Shown here one piece after another: positions 24,715 to 34,181 of a stretch of DNA of 64,000 nucleotides; positions within the stretch are counted from its first letter, which is position 1; each line of letters starts with the position of its first letter. The stretch is taken from positions 81,727,969-81,791,968 of the forward strand of contig JAQMRL010000003.1 in the NCBI GenBank assembly GCA_035578175.1, in the 5' to 3' direction. The DNA is from Catonia carolina (lineage: Eukaryota > Arthropoda > Insecta > Hemiptera > Achilidae). Below the pieces are notes generated by a model. The model searched no databases. It was not told where the DNA came from and was given only the letters and a program-made list of their open reading frames with translations. The translations under genes were made by a program, and so were the position numbers.

Positions 24715-25055
24715 ATTAAAATCAAAAGCTTTGCGAACCATTCTAAATGCACCTTGGTATATTACCAACGCCGATATACATCGTGATATGGAGATAAAGA
24801 CGTACGAGAAGAAATACGAAGTTTCAGTTGTAACTACATCAAACGTCTAAACAACCACGTAAATCACTTAGCACTGAATCTGTCAGACAACAGTAATGAC
24901 GTTCATAGACTAAAACCTGCTACAGTACTGGATCTCCCAGGGCGATTATAATACAGTGATTTTAAAATTGTAAATAATATAATGTTAATATTTTGTAAAT
25001 AACTGGTGTGTTTGACTGTGAATGTTGTAAATAACTGAATAAACATTTTTGATTA
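24715..25055 (+). pseudogene. Jockey-type LINE 3' end with 3' UTR
   Basis: RTILNAPWYITNADIHRDME is followed after a frameshift by CNYIKRLNNHVNHLALNLSD. N-A-P-W-Y-x-x-N-x-x-I/L-H-R-D is the hallmark of the Jockey RT C-terminus. After the decayed stop comes a 3' UTR with a repeated TTGTAAATAA unit and AATAAACATTTTT at its end. Confidence 0.85.
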
Positions 25056-25544
25056 TCTCCAGTAGGCCCTAACGTTCGGTGTGCATATTTCGGAATCATG
25101 TGTTTATTATTTATTACTTCTCATTTTGTTTTTTTTTCGCTTTAAAGGAGGTTTTGGTTATGTTTTTATATATTTTTAAAAAGATTATTTATCTAATTTT
25201 GATTATAAACAATAATTTAGAACAGTATAATACGTTTTAATGTTATAATTTGTTAATTACACCAGTGGGATGTAATTTTTTCATGTGTTATATCTAATCG
25301 ATAAGTTGCATGTATTGTTATACTACAGATTATGCATTAAAAAAAGTTTTATGAAAAAAATTACAAATCACATCTACAATGCACGAAAAATCAGATTTAT
25401 TTATTTTTACTTTACTTTAAATTAATATTACATAATTTTACAGATCAATTTTATTTTCTCTCCGTGCTGGTAGTGTCCGCCTATTTTTATAAATAATTCA
25501 GAGATTGCACAATCAAATTAAATTAAATAATGAACAGTTACACT
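25056..25544. other. AT-rich, nothing recognised
   Basis: No supported feature. Confidence 0.5.
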
Positions 25545-26010
25545 TGACAAACCCTTTACCTTGACAAACCACTCAAACTAAAACAGCAAACATTGACTAG
25601 CAGAACAAAACTTCTACAAGATATTATTGGATAACCATCTTACATACCAATAAAACAGAGACTTCTGTCTACAAGTATCTTCTAAAACCTATTTGGTCAT
25701 ACACTTGACAAAAATATATTATGGTACCACTGCTAAAAGCAATTCGCCTCGTATACAAGCAGCTCGGTCTAAATTACTCAGGATTATCACCAACACTAAC
25801 TCCCATCAGTACGTGCGTAACGAAACCTTACTCAGGAACTTACGAATCGTTTAATTAATATTATCAAAGACTACAGACGATTTCATAAAAAACCGACAAA
25901 CATATAAACGACTTAATTAAATTACTCGTACTCCACACCTATCTAACGTTTCCCAGAGGAGGGTAAAGACAAAATGGAGCAGAAATTTACTACAGGACAA
26001 ACATAAATAA
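25545..26010 (+). pseudogene. Jockey-type RT C-terminal fragment, heavily decayed
   Basis: Pieces in shifting frames read LTSRTKLLQDIIG, IKQRLL, a LKPIW-S-Y-like block, and AARSKLLRIITNTNSHQYVR then NETLLRNLRIV, followed by a remnant of the RLN-type tail. The order matches the Jockey C-terminus, but stops and frameshifts interrupt it repeatedly. It overlaps in content with the 20.1 and 24.7 kb fragments, so it is a separate insertion. Confidence 0.6.
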
Positions 26011-26678
26011 TTAAACACATTATGAAAATAACAGTCACATAGGCTAATTTTGAAATAAACTACAGTAGGCCCTACAGACACATACATAAAAAATATGAAA
26101 TGTCACTAGGGTAATCTTCTTCTTAATGTTATTCATGCCATTTTGTCTATTTATCATCTCATTTTTAGTTGTTTTAAGTAATAGGAACAAATAAAATAAG
26201 TAAAAATTTGTTAAAATAATTGATGTGAAACACTCAAACGACTTTCTCTTGCTAAATTAAATAATGAAAAACATAACCCATGTTAAATCAATAGAAAACA
26301 ATATAAAATGAAAAACAACCTAATTTTTATAATGAGTGAATGATTCTAGATGAAAATCAACCTCTGCAGAACTTAAAAATATGGAATATCAATAATGACA
26401 CTAAATAAGGCTGTGTAGAAAAAATGGTTGAAATAAAAGTTATAGATTTTTTTTAATTTCCTATAACTTTAATTTTGTACACTTTTGCTTTAATATAATA
26501 TGAATCAGTCATTTCAGAAAGCCTATAGGTAAGTCAAAACAAGTAACTTTTGGAAAAATAACAAAAACAAAATTACTACGTTTCAGTAAAAAACAATATT
26601 AAAAAATATAATTTGTTTATAGAGCTGTCCCTTTAATATAAAATGTTTACTTTTTTTTTTTTTTTTTTTATTTATAAA

Positions 26679-26711
26679 GGTCGCATCAACTTCTAATGGT
26701 TATTAGCGACC
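26679..26711 (-). other. LINE 3'-end stem-loop shared with SINE-A
   Basis: In the RNA sense, GGTCGC and GCGACC form a perfect 6-bp stem around a loop that itself contains TAAT-AACC-ATTA. It lies just upstream of the poly(A). SINE-A copies end in the same block, so it is a good candidate for the RT recognition structure. Confidence 0.65.
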
Positions 26712-26792
26712 ACAATAGGAGTTATAAGTACTAATAACAGTAAAAACAATAATTCCATAAATTAAAACATTAAAAGTAAAGATTGGTAGGCT

Positions 26793-29789
26793 TCAGATTT
26801 TGTCTTCAACAGCGAAATAGCGTAGAAATTTCAAAGTTTTGTAACAACTGTCTTTACACCTAACATTATTTTGAAAAGTTTCAGAAACACCAAGAAGTGT
26901 ACGGGTGTCTTGAAGTTTTCTACATTCTGAAACTATATGCGCAACCGTTGCTTTTTCGTCGCAGAAAGGGCACACTGTCGGCGTAGATTTTCTGAGCAGA
27001 TGTTGGTGTGATATATATGAGTGCCCAATTCGCAATCGGCAGATGACAACCTGTTCCCTGCGATTATGAAACTCGGGTAGAGGAAATTCTCCTAAAGTTT
27101 TTCGTATCATATGGAGTTTCGAAGGTGCCATCTCGGTCCACCTATAGTTCCAGAAATCAAATAGTTTTCTGTTGACGTGTGCCTTTAGGTCAGAATGAGA
27201 GACCCGATGGAAATGTTCGTGTAAGTGAACAGCACTCTTGGCCGCAAGATCGGCTTTTTCGTTGCCTGGAATCCCTACATGAGACGGAATCCAGGTAAAC
27301 ACTATTTCAAAATTGTGTGCAGTCAACTCAGAAATTAGCTCTTGGATTTCTTGAATTATTGGTACATGACACTGGACATTTCCTATTGATTGCAGACCAG
27401 ACAATGAATCGGTGAAAATAACATATTTAGAAGGAGTTAAATGTTTAAATTTTTCGAGAGTACAGAGTATCGCATACACTTCGCAGAAGAAAGACGAACA
27501 TACATCATTAAGCTTAACTTGTACAGTCTCGTAGGGAAAGACAACAGCGCATGTACATCCTTCTGCCGACCTAGATCCATCAGTGTATATCATATTATAC
27601 TGTGAAAAATTATTGCTGCGTTCATTAAAGTAGGTTTTGAAAATATTAGGATGAGTTGATGCCTTACAGAGGGCTGAAAGTGATGTATTAATGTTTGGTG
27701 AAACAGATAACCAAGGAGGGATTTTAGAATGCATTCTTGAAAAGACCGGCGGCAGCTTACTTGAAATTTTTGACAAAGAAACTTTAAGACGTTCCCCAAG
27801 AGGCAATGGACACGATGCGTTGGACAGATAAAAACCAGAACAGCTGTTGTGAAATATAGCTTGGTAACAAGGATTGTCTGGAGCAGCAGAGATATGCAGC
27901 GCATAAGCAAACAAAAGTTTCATTCTCCTGATCTCCAACGGGTATTCTCCAGACTCAGCTAGCACGCTTAAAACAGGACTTGTAATGAAAGCTCCTAGCG
28001 CCATTCGTAAATTCGATGAGTGAATAGAGTTTAAGGTGTCTAAAATATGTTTCCTTGCTGAAGCATAGATGATAGATCCATAATCAAGTTTTGCACGAAT
28101 TAGTGCTTTGTATGTTGACAAGATAACGTTTTTGTCTGCGCCCCATTTACTAGAAGAGATGGATTTAATAATATTCATTCTCGCTTGACATTCCTTTTTG
28201 AGATTGGAGATGTGAGTCCTCCAGGAAAGTTTATCGTCAAATAGAAGACCAAGAACTTTCAGTTGACGAACTTGCTGCAATTCATGTTGTCCAAGATGAA
28301 GGTGAATATCTGGTAAGTTGAATCTATTTCTTGAGAAAGTTATGAACCGAGACTTGTTCCCAGAAAATTTAAATCCGGATTTTTCTGACCAATTATTCAA
28401 TTTAGTAAGGGATTCTTGCAGAAGCTCTTGTGTGGTCTTTAAATTTTTCCCCTTACAAAAAAAGGTGATATCGTCAGCGAAGGCAAAGACTTTTACAGGA
28501 GAAGTGACAACGGACATAGTTTCATTAATAGCTACTAAAAACAACGTTACACTCAAAACTGATCCCTGAGGTACACCATTTCGTATCGGAACAGCAAAAG
28601 AGTGTGAATCTCTAACCTTTACGCGGATGGTTCGATGTTGTAGGAAGTTGGCTACAAAATTTAATATTGGACCAGTGACACCAGCATCACATAAAATTTT
28701 GACAGTTCGGTCTTTCCAAACCATATCGTACGCCTTTTCAATGTCCAAACACACAGCAACAAGGTGGTGGTTTTTCACAAAGGCGTTACACACGTTCGTT
28801 TCCATGTAGGTCAGTACATCAAGTGTTGATCGATGTTTACGAAAGCCACTTTGCCAGGGCGAGAAGAAATTAATTTTGTCGAGATGCCATAAAATTCTGG
28901 TGTTAACAACCTTTTCCATAAGTTTGCACATCGTGGAGGTCAAGGCAATGGGACGATAGTTCTCCGCTTTACTACGATCTTTTTTGGGCTTATGAATAGG
29001 GACAACTACCGCTTGTCTCCAGATGGCCGGAAATGACTTTTCCGCAAGGATTTCATTAAAGAGATCAGTAATGTATGTAATTGCTACTTCCGGAAGATGT
29101 TTTAAAAAGAAATTATGCACATTATCAGGACCTGCAGCAGAATTTTTTAATTTACACAGGTGTCCTTCCACTTCTGAAACCTGAATCGGCGTATTAAGGA
29201 AGTAATCAGAGGCAGTAGTATTAGACAAGATCCGAGGGATCGTAATGTTTGAAGACAATTTGTGCTGTAAAAATTCAGGAGTATAATTCCGATCACTAGA
29301 ACAATTTGCAAAGGATGTAGCAAATATGTTGGCAATTTCTTGTGGGTTAGTTATAATCTGATCGTTATGTAACAACGAGCGAGGATAACGAGACATTTTT
29401 GGATATCGATTAATTCTTCTAATCTTACTCCATAAGTCAGATATAGTAGCAGAGGAAGAGAGTCCAGAAATAAAATGAATCCATGATTGTTTTTTGCTCT
29501 TTTTAAATATAAAACGTGCTTTAGCCCTTAGTTGTTTAAATATGATGAAGTTAGCGGTCGTGGGGTGGCGCTTGTAATGAGAAAGAGCTTTCTTAGAATT
29601 TTGTAGTGCGATCTTACAATCACTATTCCACCAAGGCACAGAAGGCTTGTTAGATACACCAATAGCTTTCGGAATTGCACTATCAGCTGCTTCAAGGATT
29701 ATTGCGTTCAGGCTGGTTACTTTTTCATCGATAGAGAAGCTGTTTGACGGTTGTGAAGAGTTCAAGTAGCCGATTCCCAATGTTCCCAA
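26793..29789 (-). CDS. Reverse transcriptase / RNase H polyprotein of a non-LTR retrotransposon (N-terminally truncated)
   Basis: A 998-codon frame has no internal stop. Its first codon is TTG at 29787-29789; there is no proper start, as expected for a 5'-truncated copy. Order of parts: linker (1-200), RT with AGPDNVHNFFLKHL (about 218-231), RPIALTSTMCKLMEKVV, catalytic CLDIEKAYD (about 347-355), GVPQGSVLS (about 403-411) and AFADD (about 435-439), a thumb with QLKVLGLLFDDKLSWRTHIS, then RNase H with YTDGS (about 734), a CEVYA block, FTDS (about 792) and NEKADLAAKSA (about 843), so all four acidic catalytic residues are present. A C-terminal CPFC-x8-HIVSEC block (about 940-956) looks like the zinc-binding end seen in I-group LINEs. 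It would act as an RT with RNase H in target-primed reverse transcription, but without endonuclease or 5' promoter this copy is probably not autonomous. The RNase H places it near the I/LOA/R1 group; the exact clade is unresolved. Confidence 0.95.
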   Translation of the reverse strand: MGTLGIGYLNSSQPSNSFSIDEKVTSLNAIILEAADSAIPKAIGVSNKPSVPWWNSDCKIALQNSKKALSHYKRHPTTANFIIFKQLRAKARFIFKKSKKQSWIHFISGLSSSATISDLWSKIRRINRYPKMSRYPRSLLHNDQIITNPQEIANIFATSFANCSSDRNYTPEFLQHKLSSNITIPRILSNTTASDYFLNTPIQVSEVEGHLCKLKNSAAGPDNVHNFFLKHLPEVAITYITDLFNEILAEKSFPAIWRQAVVVPIHKPKKDRSKAENYRPIALTSTMCKLMEKVVNTRILWHLDKINFFSPWQSGFRKHRSTLDVLTYMETNVCNAFVKNHHLVAVCLDIEKAYDMVWKDRTVKILCDAGVTGPILNFVANFLQHRTIRVKVRDSHSFAVPIRNGVPQGSVLSVTLFLVAINETMSVVTSPVKVFAFADDITFFCKGKNLKTTQELLQESLTKLNNWSEKSGFKFSGNKSRFITFSRNRFNLPDIHLHLGQHELQQVRQLKVLGLLFDDKLSWRTHISNLKKECQARMNIIKSISSSKWGADKNVILSTYKALIRAKLDYGSIIYASARKHILDTLNSIHSSNLRMALGAFITSPVLSVLAESGEYPLEIRRMKLLFAYALHISAAPDNPCYQAIFHNSCSGFYLSNASCPLPLGERLKVSLSKISSKLPPVFSRMHSKIPPWLSVSPNINTSLSALCKASTHPNIFKTYFNERSNNFSQYNMIYTDGSRSAEGCTCAVVFPYETVQVKLNDVCSSFFCEVYAILCTLEKFKHLTPSKYVIFTDSLSGLQSIGNVQCHVPIIQEIQELISELTAHNFEIVFTWIPSHVGIPGNEKADLAAKSAVHLHEHFHRVSHSDLKAHVNRKLFDFWNYRWTEMAPSKLHMIRKTLGEFPLPEFHNRREQVVICRLRIGHSYISHQHLLRKSTPTVCPFCDEKATVAHIVSECRKLQDTRTLLGVSETFQNNVRCKDSCYKTLKFLRYFAVEDKI

Positions 29790-29816
29790 GAGTTCAAGTA
29801 GCCGATTCCCAATGTT
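29756..29816 (-). repeat. 32-bp tandem duplication at the LINE 5' junction
   Basis: A 29-bp block beginning AAGAGTTCAAGTAGCCG occurs at 29756-29784 and again at 29788-29816 with a 32-bp period. The outer copy runs into the target duplication through the shared AATGTT. Confidence 0.95.
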
Positions 29817-30344
29817 TACTTTTGTCTTTTTGAATATAAGCCACTAATTTAAAAAAAATTGTAAATTTAATCTAAAGGTGTTTTTAAAATAAATTGGAGT
29901 AACTTATAATGCTAACTTACGTTGTTTTCTGTAAATTACGTTCTTAGACCAACCAAAAAATATTGCCTTGTATTGTGGTATTCATTTATTTATTTCAACC
30001 GTTCACAAAAGTGACTTAAATAGCTTTTTAAATAAAAATTAAAATTCTTGTTTGTTGTCACAAACAGTAGTTATCTCCCTTAAAAGATTTTTGAATAGCC
30101 ACTTTCACTAGAAAGCAGAGCTTAAGTTGCAAAAGATCATCCACTTTCATTTGTTAATTAGAAGGAAGCACTTTATATCCTTAAGGATAAGGTTTTGTCA
30201 GTGTACATTTCTTCAGGAAAGCCAGACTATTATCATTTTTGTACGAATGGTGTGTTTACATTCAGTTATTCCTAAAATGCACTAAAGAAAAAATATAAAA
30301 TTTGACTGATGGGCTTTCTGAAATAACTGATTCATATTAAGGCC

Positions 30345-30519
30345 GCATTGGCGTAGTTGGTAACATGCTCGTCTTTCATCCTACGGTCTTGGGTTCGAAT
30401 CCCATTCAGGCACGGCATATTTTCATACGTTACAAAAAATCATTTTTACCTTCACCGTCTGCATTAGCAGTAATTGCAGAACAGTCGGACGTTAAACAAA
30501 AAAAAATAATAAAAAAAAA
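30345..30519 (+). mobile_element. SINE-B copy, full length
   Basis: Starts GCATTGGCGTAGTTGGTAAC (A box), has GGTCTTGGGTTCGAATCCC (B box), then a body with CGTCTGCATTAGCAGTAATT and AGTCGGACGTTAAAC and an A-rich tail. It is flanked by an exact 13-bp duplication TCATATTAAGGCC (30332-30344 and 30520-30532). The tRNA-like head is joined to a SINE body, so it is not a tRNA gene. Confidence 0.92.
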
Positions 30520-30805
30520 TCATATTAAGGCCACAATCTAAAAAAACAGACATTTTTTTACTATGAAAGCACAGCTCATCCAAAACTTTCAGCAGACATT
30601 TCGCTTACTCTATCTTGTAGAGCACAAAAATGTAGTAAATTAGGCGATTCAAAAGAAATCGCAGGGGCCGTTTTCGAGAAAATTGTAAACATTGAACAAT
30701 TGCACAGATTAACTACTACTTTCGGTTAACCAACTTTGATGAAAATGTTTATGTCAGGTTCCCTTATGATACCTAATTTACATTCCAAATTGCAACTCCG
30801 TACGG

Positions 30806-31415
30806 CAGTGATTCTCAACCTTATAGACACTGCGACCCCCTTTTTAGATTGAGTATTTTGCCGATCCGCTTTGAATTATGTTAAAAATTAAAAAATTTAC
30901 AGTAGTTGTAATTTTTACTTAAGGATATGAGCGGATATTTGAGGGTAGTTGTAACTAATAGAGCTATCAAGTGATCAGACAGTTAAATTAACTACCAACA
31001 ATGCTTGTGCCGACAGATTTTGGATAAGTATTAAAAAGGAATACTCAGAACTGTCCAAAGCAGCGTTGAAAATTTGATACCATTTGCCAAATCCTACAAA
31101 AAACTGTGAACAAGGTATTTCCATAATGGTGAATTTGAAAACCAAATCAAGAAATCATTTGACACTGGAAAATCACATCGTTTTGCGTGTTACAAAATAA
31201 AATCCAGTCATTCAAAAATTGGTTAATTCCAAACAATTCCAAGTTTCACGTTAATTGAATTGGAGAAAGTTGTAAAAGTAATGTAAAATTGTTTCTTTTT
31301 AAATAAATAACTGTAACAATAACTGTTTATGATTGTTTCCATCGTATTTCACAACCTCCGCAGATACTTCCTGTAACGGCCCGCGGGGTCACGACCCACC
31401 GGTTGAGAAACACTG
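30806..31415 (+). mobile_element. hAT derivative with transposase C-terminal remnant
   Basis: The termini CAGTGATTCTCAACC and (reverse complement) CAGTGTTTCTCAACC are inverted with one mismatch, followed by GACCCC-rich tracts. The flanks CCGTACGG (30798-30805) and CCTTACGT (31416-31423) agree at 6 of 8. Inside, at about 30985-31200, decayed plus-strand frames read NACADRFWISIKKEYSELSK then, after a frame disruption, an ISIMVNLKTKSRNHLTLENH block. F-W-x-S-x-x-x-E-Y-x-E-L-S and the N-L/I-K-T-K-x-R-N-x-L block are the C-terminal dimerisation region of hAT transposases of the ZBED5/Charlie type. The rest of the transposase is deleted. Confidence 0.85.
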
Positions 31416-31590
31416 CCTTACGTTATCCATTCTCGAGATATTTTGTACACACACAGACCGATTGCTAAAAACTTTATTTTCTGGGTTCAGAGGTCTGAAA
31501 ACCTGTATTTCCAGAGAAATTTTGATTTCGAAATATCGAAGTGAAAACAATACTTTCATTCCTTCAATATTCGTATAGGGCAAGGAGTGT

Positions 31591-32101
31591 ACAAAATACG
31601 TAAAGTTTCAGTAAATATTGTACCTTCAACTAATTAGGTTATTGATGTTCACTATTTTATAAAATATTTTTGTTTATATAGATCAATTAATTTTAAGCTA
31701 AAATTAATTTATATATATAGTTCAATTTACATAAACTAACATAAACATTGACTGCATTTAAATTTTATTTATCTTTAAATATTAAATAGTACACGATAAT
31801 ACCAGAACATGTGATAATTTATTGGTTTTGATGCCCTAAGGAATATATTTGGATGCATAAAATATTTAACTTTCAAAATTAAAATATTATAATTACTTAA
31901 TTGTTTTTATTTATTTATCTATTTTTAAAATAAAATTATGACAACTTAAAAAAAATTGAAAAATCTTCAATCCCATATTTATTTTAAGTGTCGGAATGGA
32001 TTTTCAGTAGGATGTAAACGGCAAAGTTCTTAAATTAGTGAATTTGGATTGTGCTGTATTTTGAAGCATTGTTTACATCCATGTGAATAAATGTTAGTTA
32101 G
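31591..32101. other. AT-rich, nothing recognised
   Basis: No supported feature. Confidence 0.5.
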
Positions 32102-32270
32102 GTCGCCTCCGTAGCGTAGTGGTAGCGCGCTAGCCTACCACATGGAGGTCCCGAGTTTGATTCCTTACTAGGGTTTGGACATTTTCATATGTTAAAACCC
32201 ACTGTTATATAAACCACCGGAGTCACTAATAACCGAACCGTTGGTGGGTCTTTAAATAAAATAAAAAGAA
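32102..32270 (+). mobile_element. SINE-A copy, well preserved
   Basis: GTCGCCTCCGTAGCGTAGTG (A box), GAGGTCCCGAGTTTGATTCC (B box), body ACTAGGGTTTGGACATTTTC, then AGTCACTAATAACCGAACCG and TTGGTGGGTCTTTAAATAAA. The last part aligns base for base over much of its length with the LINE 3' end at 26.7 kb. Confidence 0.9.
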
Positions 32271-32792
32271 CGAAACAAAGTGAGTTAACTGAGAAAATTT
32301 CACCGTAGGCCTATTTACAGATAATTATTGTAATTTTTGAATGTATTTTTTAAATCAAGATGATTTATATATTCTCAAACAAAAAAAGGCGGTTATTTAG
32401 AACTTATGATAGAAGTGAAAACTTAAAACTGTGAAATAACAGTGGTTTTTTGGATATTCAATTTATTTGTAGTATTAAAAATGAAATTTCATAATTTGTA
32501 AATTACAATCATTTACATTAGTCTGGTTTTCAGATCTATCGACACTTTGAGCAACAGTTATTATGAATAAATTATTTTTTATACGGTTTTTTATAAATCG
32601 TATTATATTAAATATTGTTGGATCTGCATCTTGGATTTTTAGGTGACATAATGAAGGCAATTATTAAAATTCATTGTCCATTTTTTGGAATAGCAACGAG
32701 CAAAGCATAAATTTGCCTATATCGGAAACATTAACGCCAATCCCTCTCGTGAATTTGATAATTGTTCTTGAAAAAAGTAATGTTAATAATAT
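32271..32792. other. AT-rich, nothing recognised
   Basis: No supported feature. Confidence 0.5.
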
Positions 32793-32810
32793 TAAAGTAA
32801 CATGTTAAAA

Positions 32811-33073
32811 CTACAACGAGATGGCACAAGGAGATCCACGAGACGATGCTGGTGAATGACATTACGGGCGAAACACTTCTCAATATAACAGAAATGAAGC
32901 AGAAAATTGAGAATCTAAAGTGCTTGGGAGGGCCGAGGAGAACGGGAACGGCCTGGACGGAGGAGCGAAAAAGATCACATGCAGAAAAAATGAAGGCAGC
33001 ATGGGTCATCCGGAAACTGGCTGGAACTAAGAGAAATGCATCCCTAGTAGGATCTAACAAGAAATAATAATAA
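32811..33073 (+). pseudogene. 5'-truncated LINE, C-terminal coding end
   Basis: An exact 18-bp target duplication TAAAGTAACATGTTAAAA flanks it (32793-32810 and 33074-33091). A continuous frame reads RWHKEIHETMLVNDITGETL to TGTAWTEERKRSHAEKMKAA and stops at 33065-33067, followed by an (AAT)n tail. A W-T-E-E-R-K-x-x-H-x-E-x-M-K block is a common C-terminal ending of arthropod LINE polyproteins; the fragment at 36.4 kb has the same motif. The intact frame and exact duplication suggest a fairly young insertion. Confidence 0.88.
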
Positions 33074-33091
33074 TAAAGTAACATGTTAAAA

Positions 33092-33514
33092 GAAAATATG
33101 AGTAAACCGAAAATCGAACCCGGAACACCTGCTTGGCATGGAAGCATTCTACCTCTCTCTGGCCATCGACGATTACATTAGACGGTAGCTTACAAACTGC
33201 ACTTAAAAGTACAGTTATAATGTAGCATGTCGGTGATGTCACGGTGACGTAAACTCATAAGATTTTACCTATCCAATATGTCCCAACATGCTTATAGAAG
33301 TTTCCACTTCAAAAAAATTAATTAATTTTTTAAATGAAAAACATTTTTTTATTTTCAATTTTTGACATACGACTGCAGAAATGACAAAACTTATTTATTA
33401 AATTTATTAATTTTGGGGATAATGCACTTAATTTCAAGGAAACCAAGTGTTCTTTCTGAAGAAGAAAGATTATGAAATGAATTTGAAATTTGTCTCCTCC
33501 GTAAGACAGCGGTA
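33092..33514. other. AT-rich, nothing firm
   Basis: At 33105-33165, CGAACCCGGAACACCTGCTT resembles a reversed B box, so an old SINE fragment is possible. Confidence 0.3.
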
Positions 33515-34181
33515 AAACGTAGGGTACTAAGCATAAGTACATGTAATGAATTTGATATCCTTTGAACTTCTTGAAAATCTGTTGAAATGTATTAAAAAGC
33601 AAAAGTTACAGCCTAGAATCAATGATTTAAATATTAATCTTAACCCTGCTGAAAAACCTTAATTACTTTAATAATAACAACAAGAATCACAAGAGCCTTG
33701 TAGAGAATATTTTAAAGATTTCAAAATTTTACTATTACCTTTTTTTTAAGCCACATAGGACTACATAAGTTCATCAAACTAAAAAAACTCATTTCAATTT
33801 TTGCGGTTCAATTTTTCAGTTTTTGGAGTCCTTTCCTGATGTTTCCCTCCTTGAACTTTCTCCAGTATTTCTTCAGTCCATCCGATCTTCTCTGCCGTTC
33901 CTTGTCTGAATACACAACTTTCTGCCGTTTCGTCGGTTTCTGCTGTTCAAGTCTTGTGGTCTTCAGCCTGTGGTAATTTCCGGATTTTGTTTTGAGGTCC
34001 TCAAGTGAGATTTGGAGCCCATTCATGTCCTCCTTAATTTTCCTGATCCAGTGGGGCTGAGTTTTTTTGTTTAGGAAAAAGTTGATGATTTGTTTTGAGA
34101 TTTTGGAAAAGTCGGTCCTCAAGAGATGTCCAAAAGGATATCAAATTCATTACATATACTTATGCTTAGTACGCTAGGTTT
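33515..34181. repeat. 49-bp inverted repeat enclosing a LINE fragment
   Basis: The left arm 33515-33563 and right arm 34133-34181 are inverted copies matching at 46 of 49 positions; both contain TACTAAGCATAAGTA and ATGTAATGAATTTGATATCC. The right arm meets the 5' end of the minus-strand LINE fragment directly. The left end of the palindrome follows GTCTCCTCCGTAAGACAGCG, a degraded SINE-A-like head. Confidence 0.9.
33793..34130 (-). pseudogene. LINE polyprotein C-terminal fragment
   Basis: Open for about 104 codons on the minus strand: GHLLRTDFSKISKQIINFFL, then KKTQPHWIRKIKEDM, and near the end YSDKERQRRSDGLKKYWRKF. The pattern W-I-x-E/K-I-x-x-D-M/L followed by a basic S-D/E-E-R-x-x-R/H-S-x-x-x-K-x-Y-W is the C-terminal tail of the same LINE type as at 32.8 and 36.3 kb, in a divergent version. 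RT domains are absent. Confidence 0.7.

Larger units (their letters stand above)
26655..29810 (-). mobile_element. 5'-truncated non-LTR retrotransposon (RT + RNase H, I-group type)
   Basis: The target-site duplication AATGTTTACTTTT is exact on both sides (26642-26654 and 29811-29823). On the minus strand the element ends in a short 3' UTR, the tail stem-loop at 26679-26711 and a poly(A) tract (T run at 26651-26669 on the plus strand). The 5' end lies at about 29810 in the linker upstream of the RT, so the endonuclease domain and any ORF1 are gone. The intact frame, exact duplication and long A tract point to a comparatively recent insertion. Confidence 0.95.
26501..30334. mobile_element. TA-flanked MITE (mariner/Tc1-like target), split by a LINE
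   Basis: The left terminus TGAATCAGTCATTTCAGAAA then GCC (26501-26523) and the right terminus (30312-30334) are inverted copies with one mismatch in 23. TA flanks both ends (26499-26500, 30335-30336), and removing the element restores the Q block TTTAATATAATATTAAGGCC. Without the LINE it is about 670 bp and codes for nothing recognisable. Confidence 0.75.
26222..31590 (+). repeat. Family Q copy carrying four nested insertions
   Basis: The left end reads GATGTGAAACACTCAAACGA then CTTTCTCTTGC at 26222-26255. Q sequence continues to 26500, resumes at 30335 and 30533-30805, and again at 31416 to the right end near 31585 (CAATATTCGTATAGGGCAAG). Between these blocks lie a TA-flanked MITE (26501-30334, itself holding a LINE), a SINE-B (30345-30519) and a hAT derivative (30806-31415). 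Removing them restores a continuous Q sequence similar to the 59.2-60.7 kb copy. Confidence 0.85.

Noticed and set aside
28318..28809. Plus-strand frames opposite the LINE coding sequence
   Set aside because: Antisense shadows of the RT frame without motifs of their own.
30345..30420. tRNA-like sequence with good A and B boxes
   Set aside because: It continues into a SINE-B body with A-rich tail and has a target duplication; the acceptor arms do not pair as in a tRNA.
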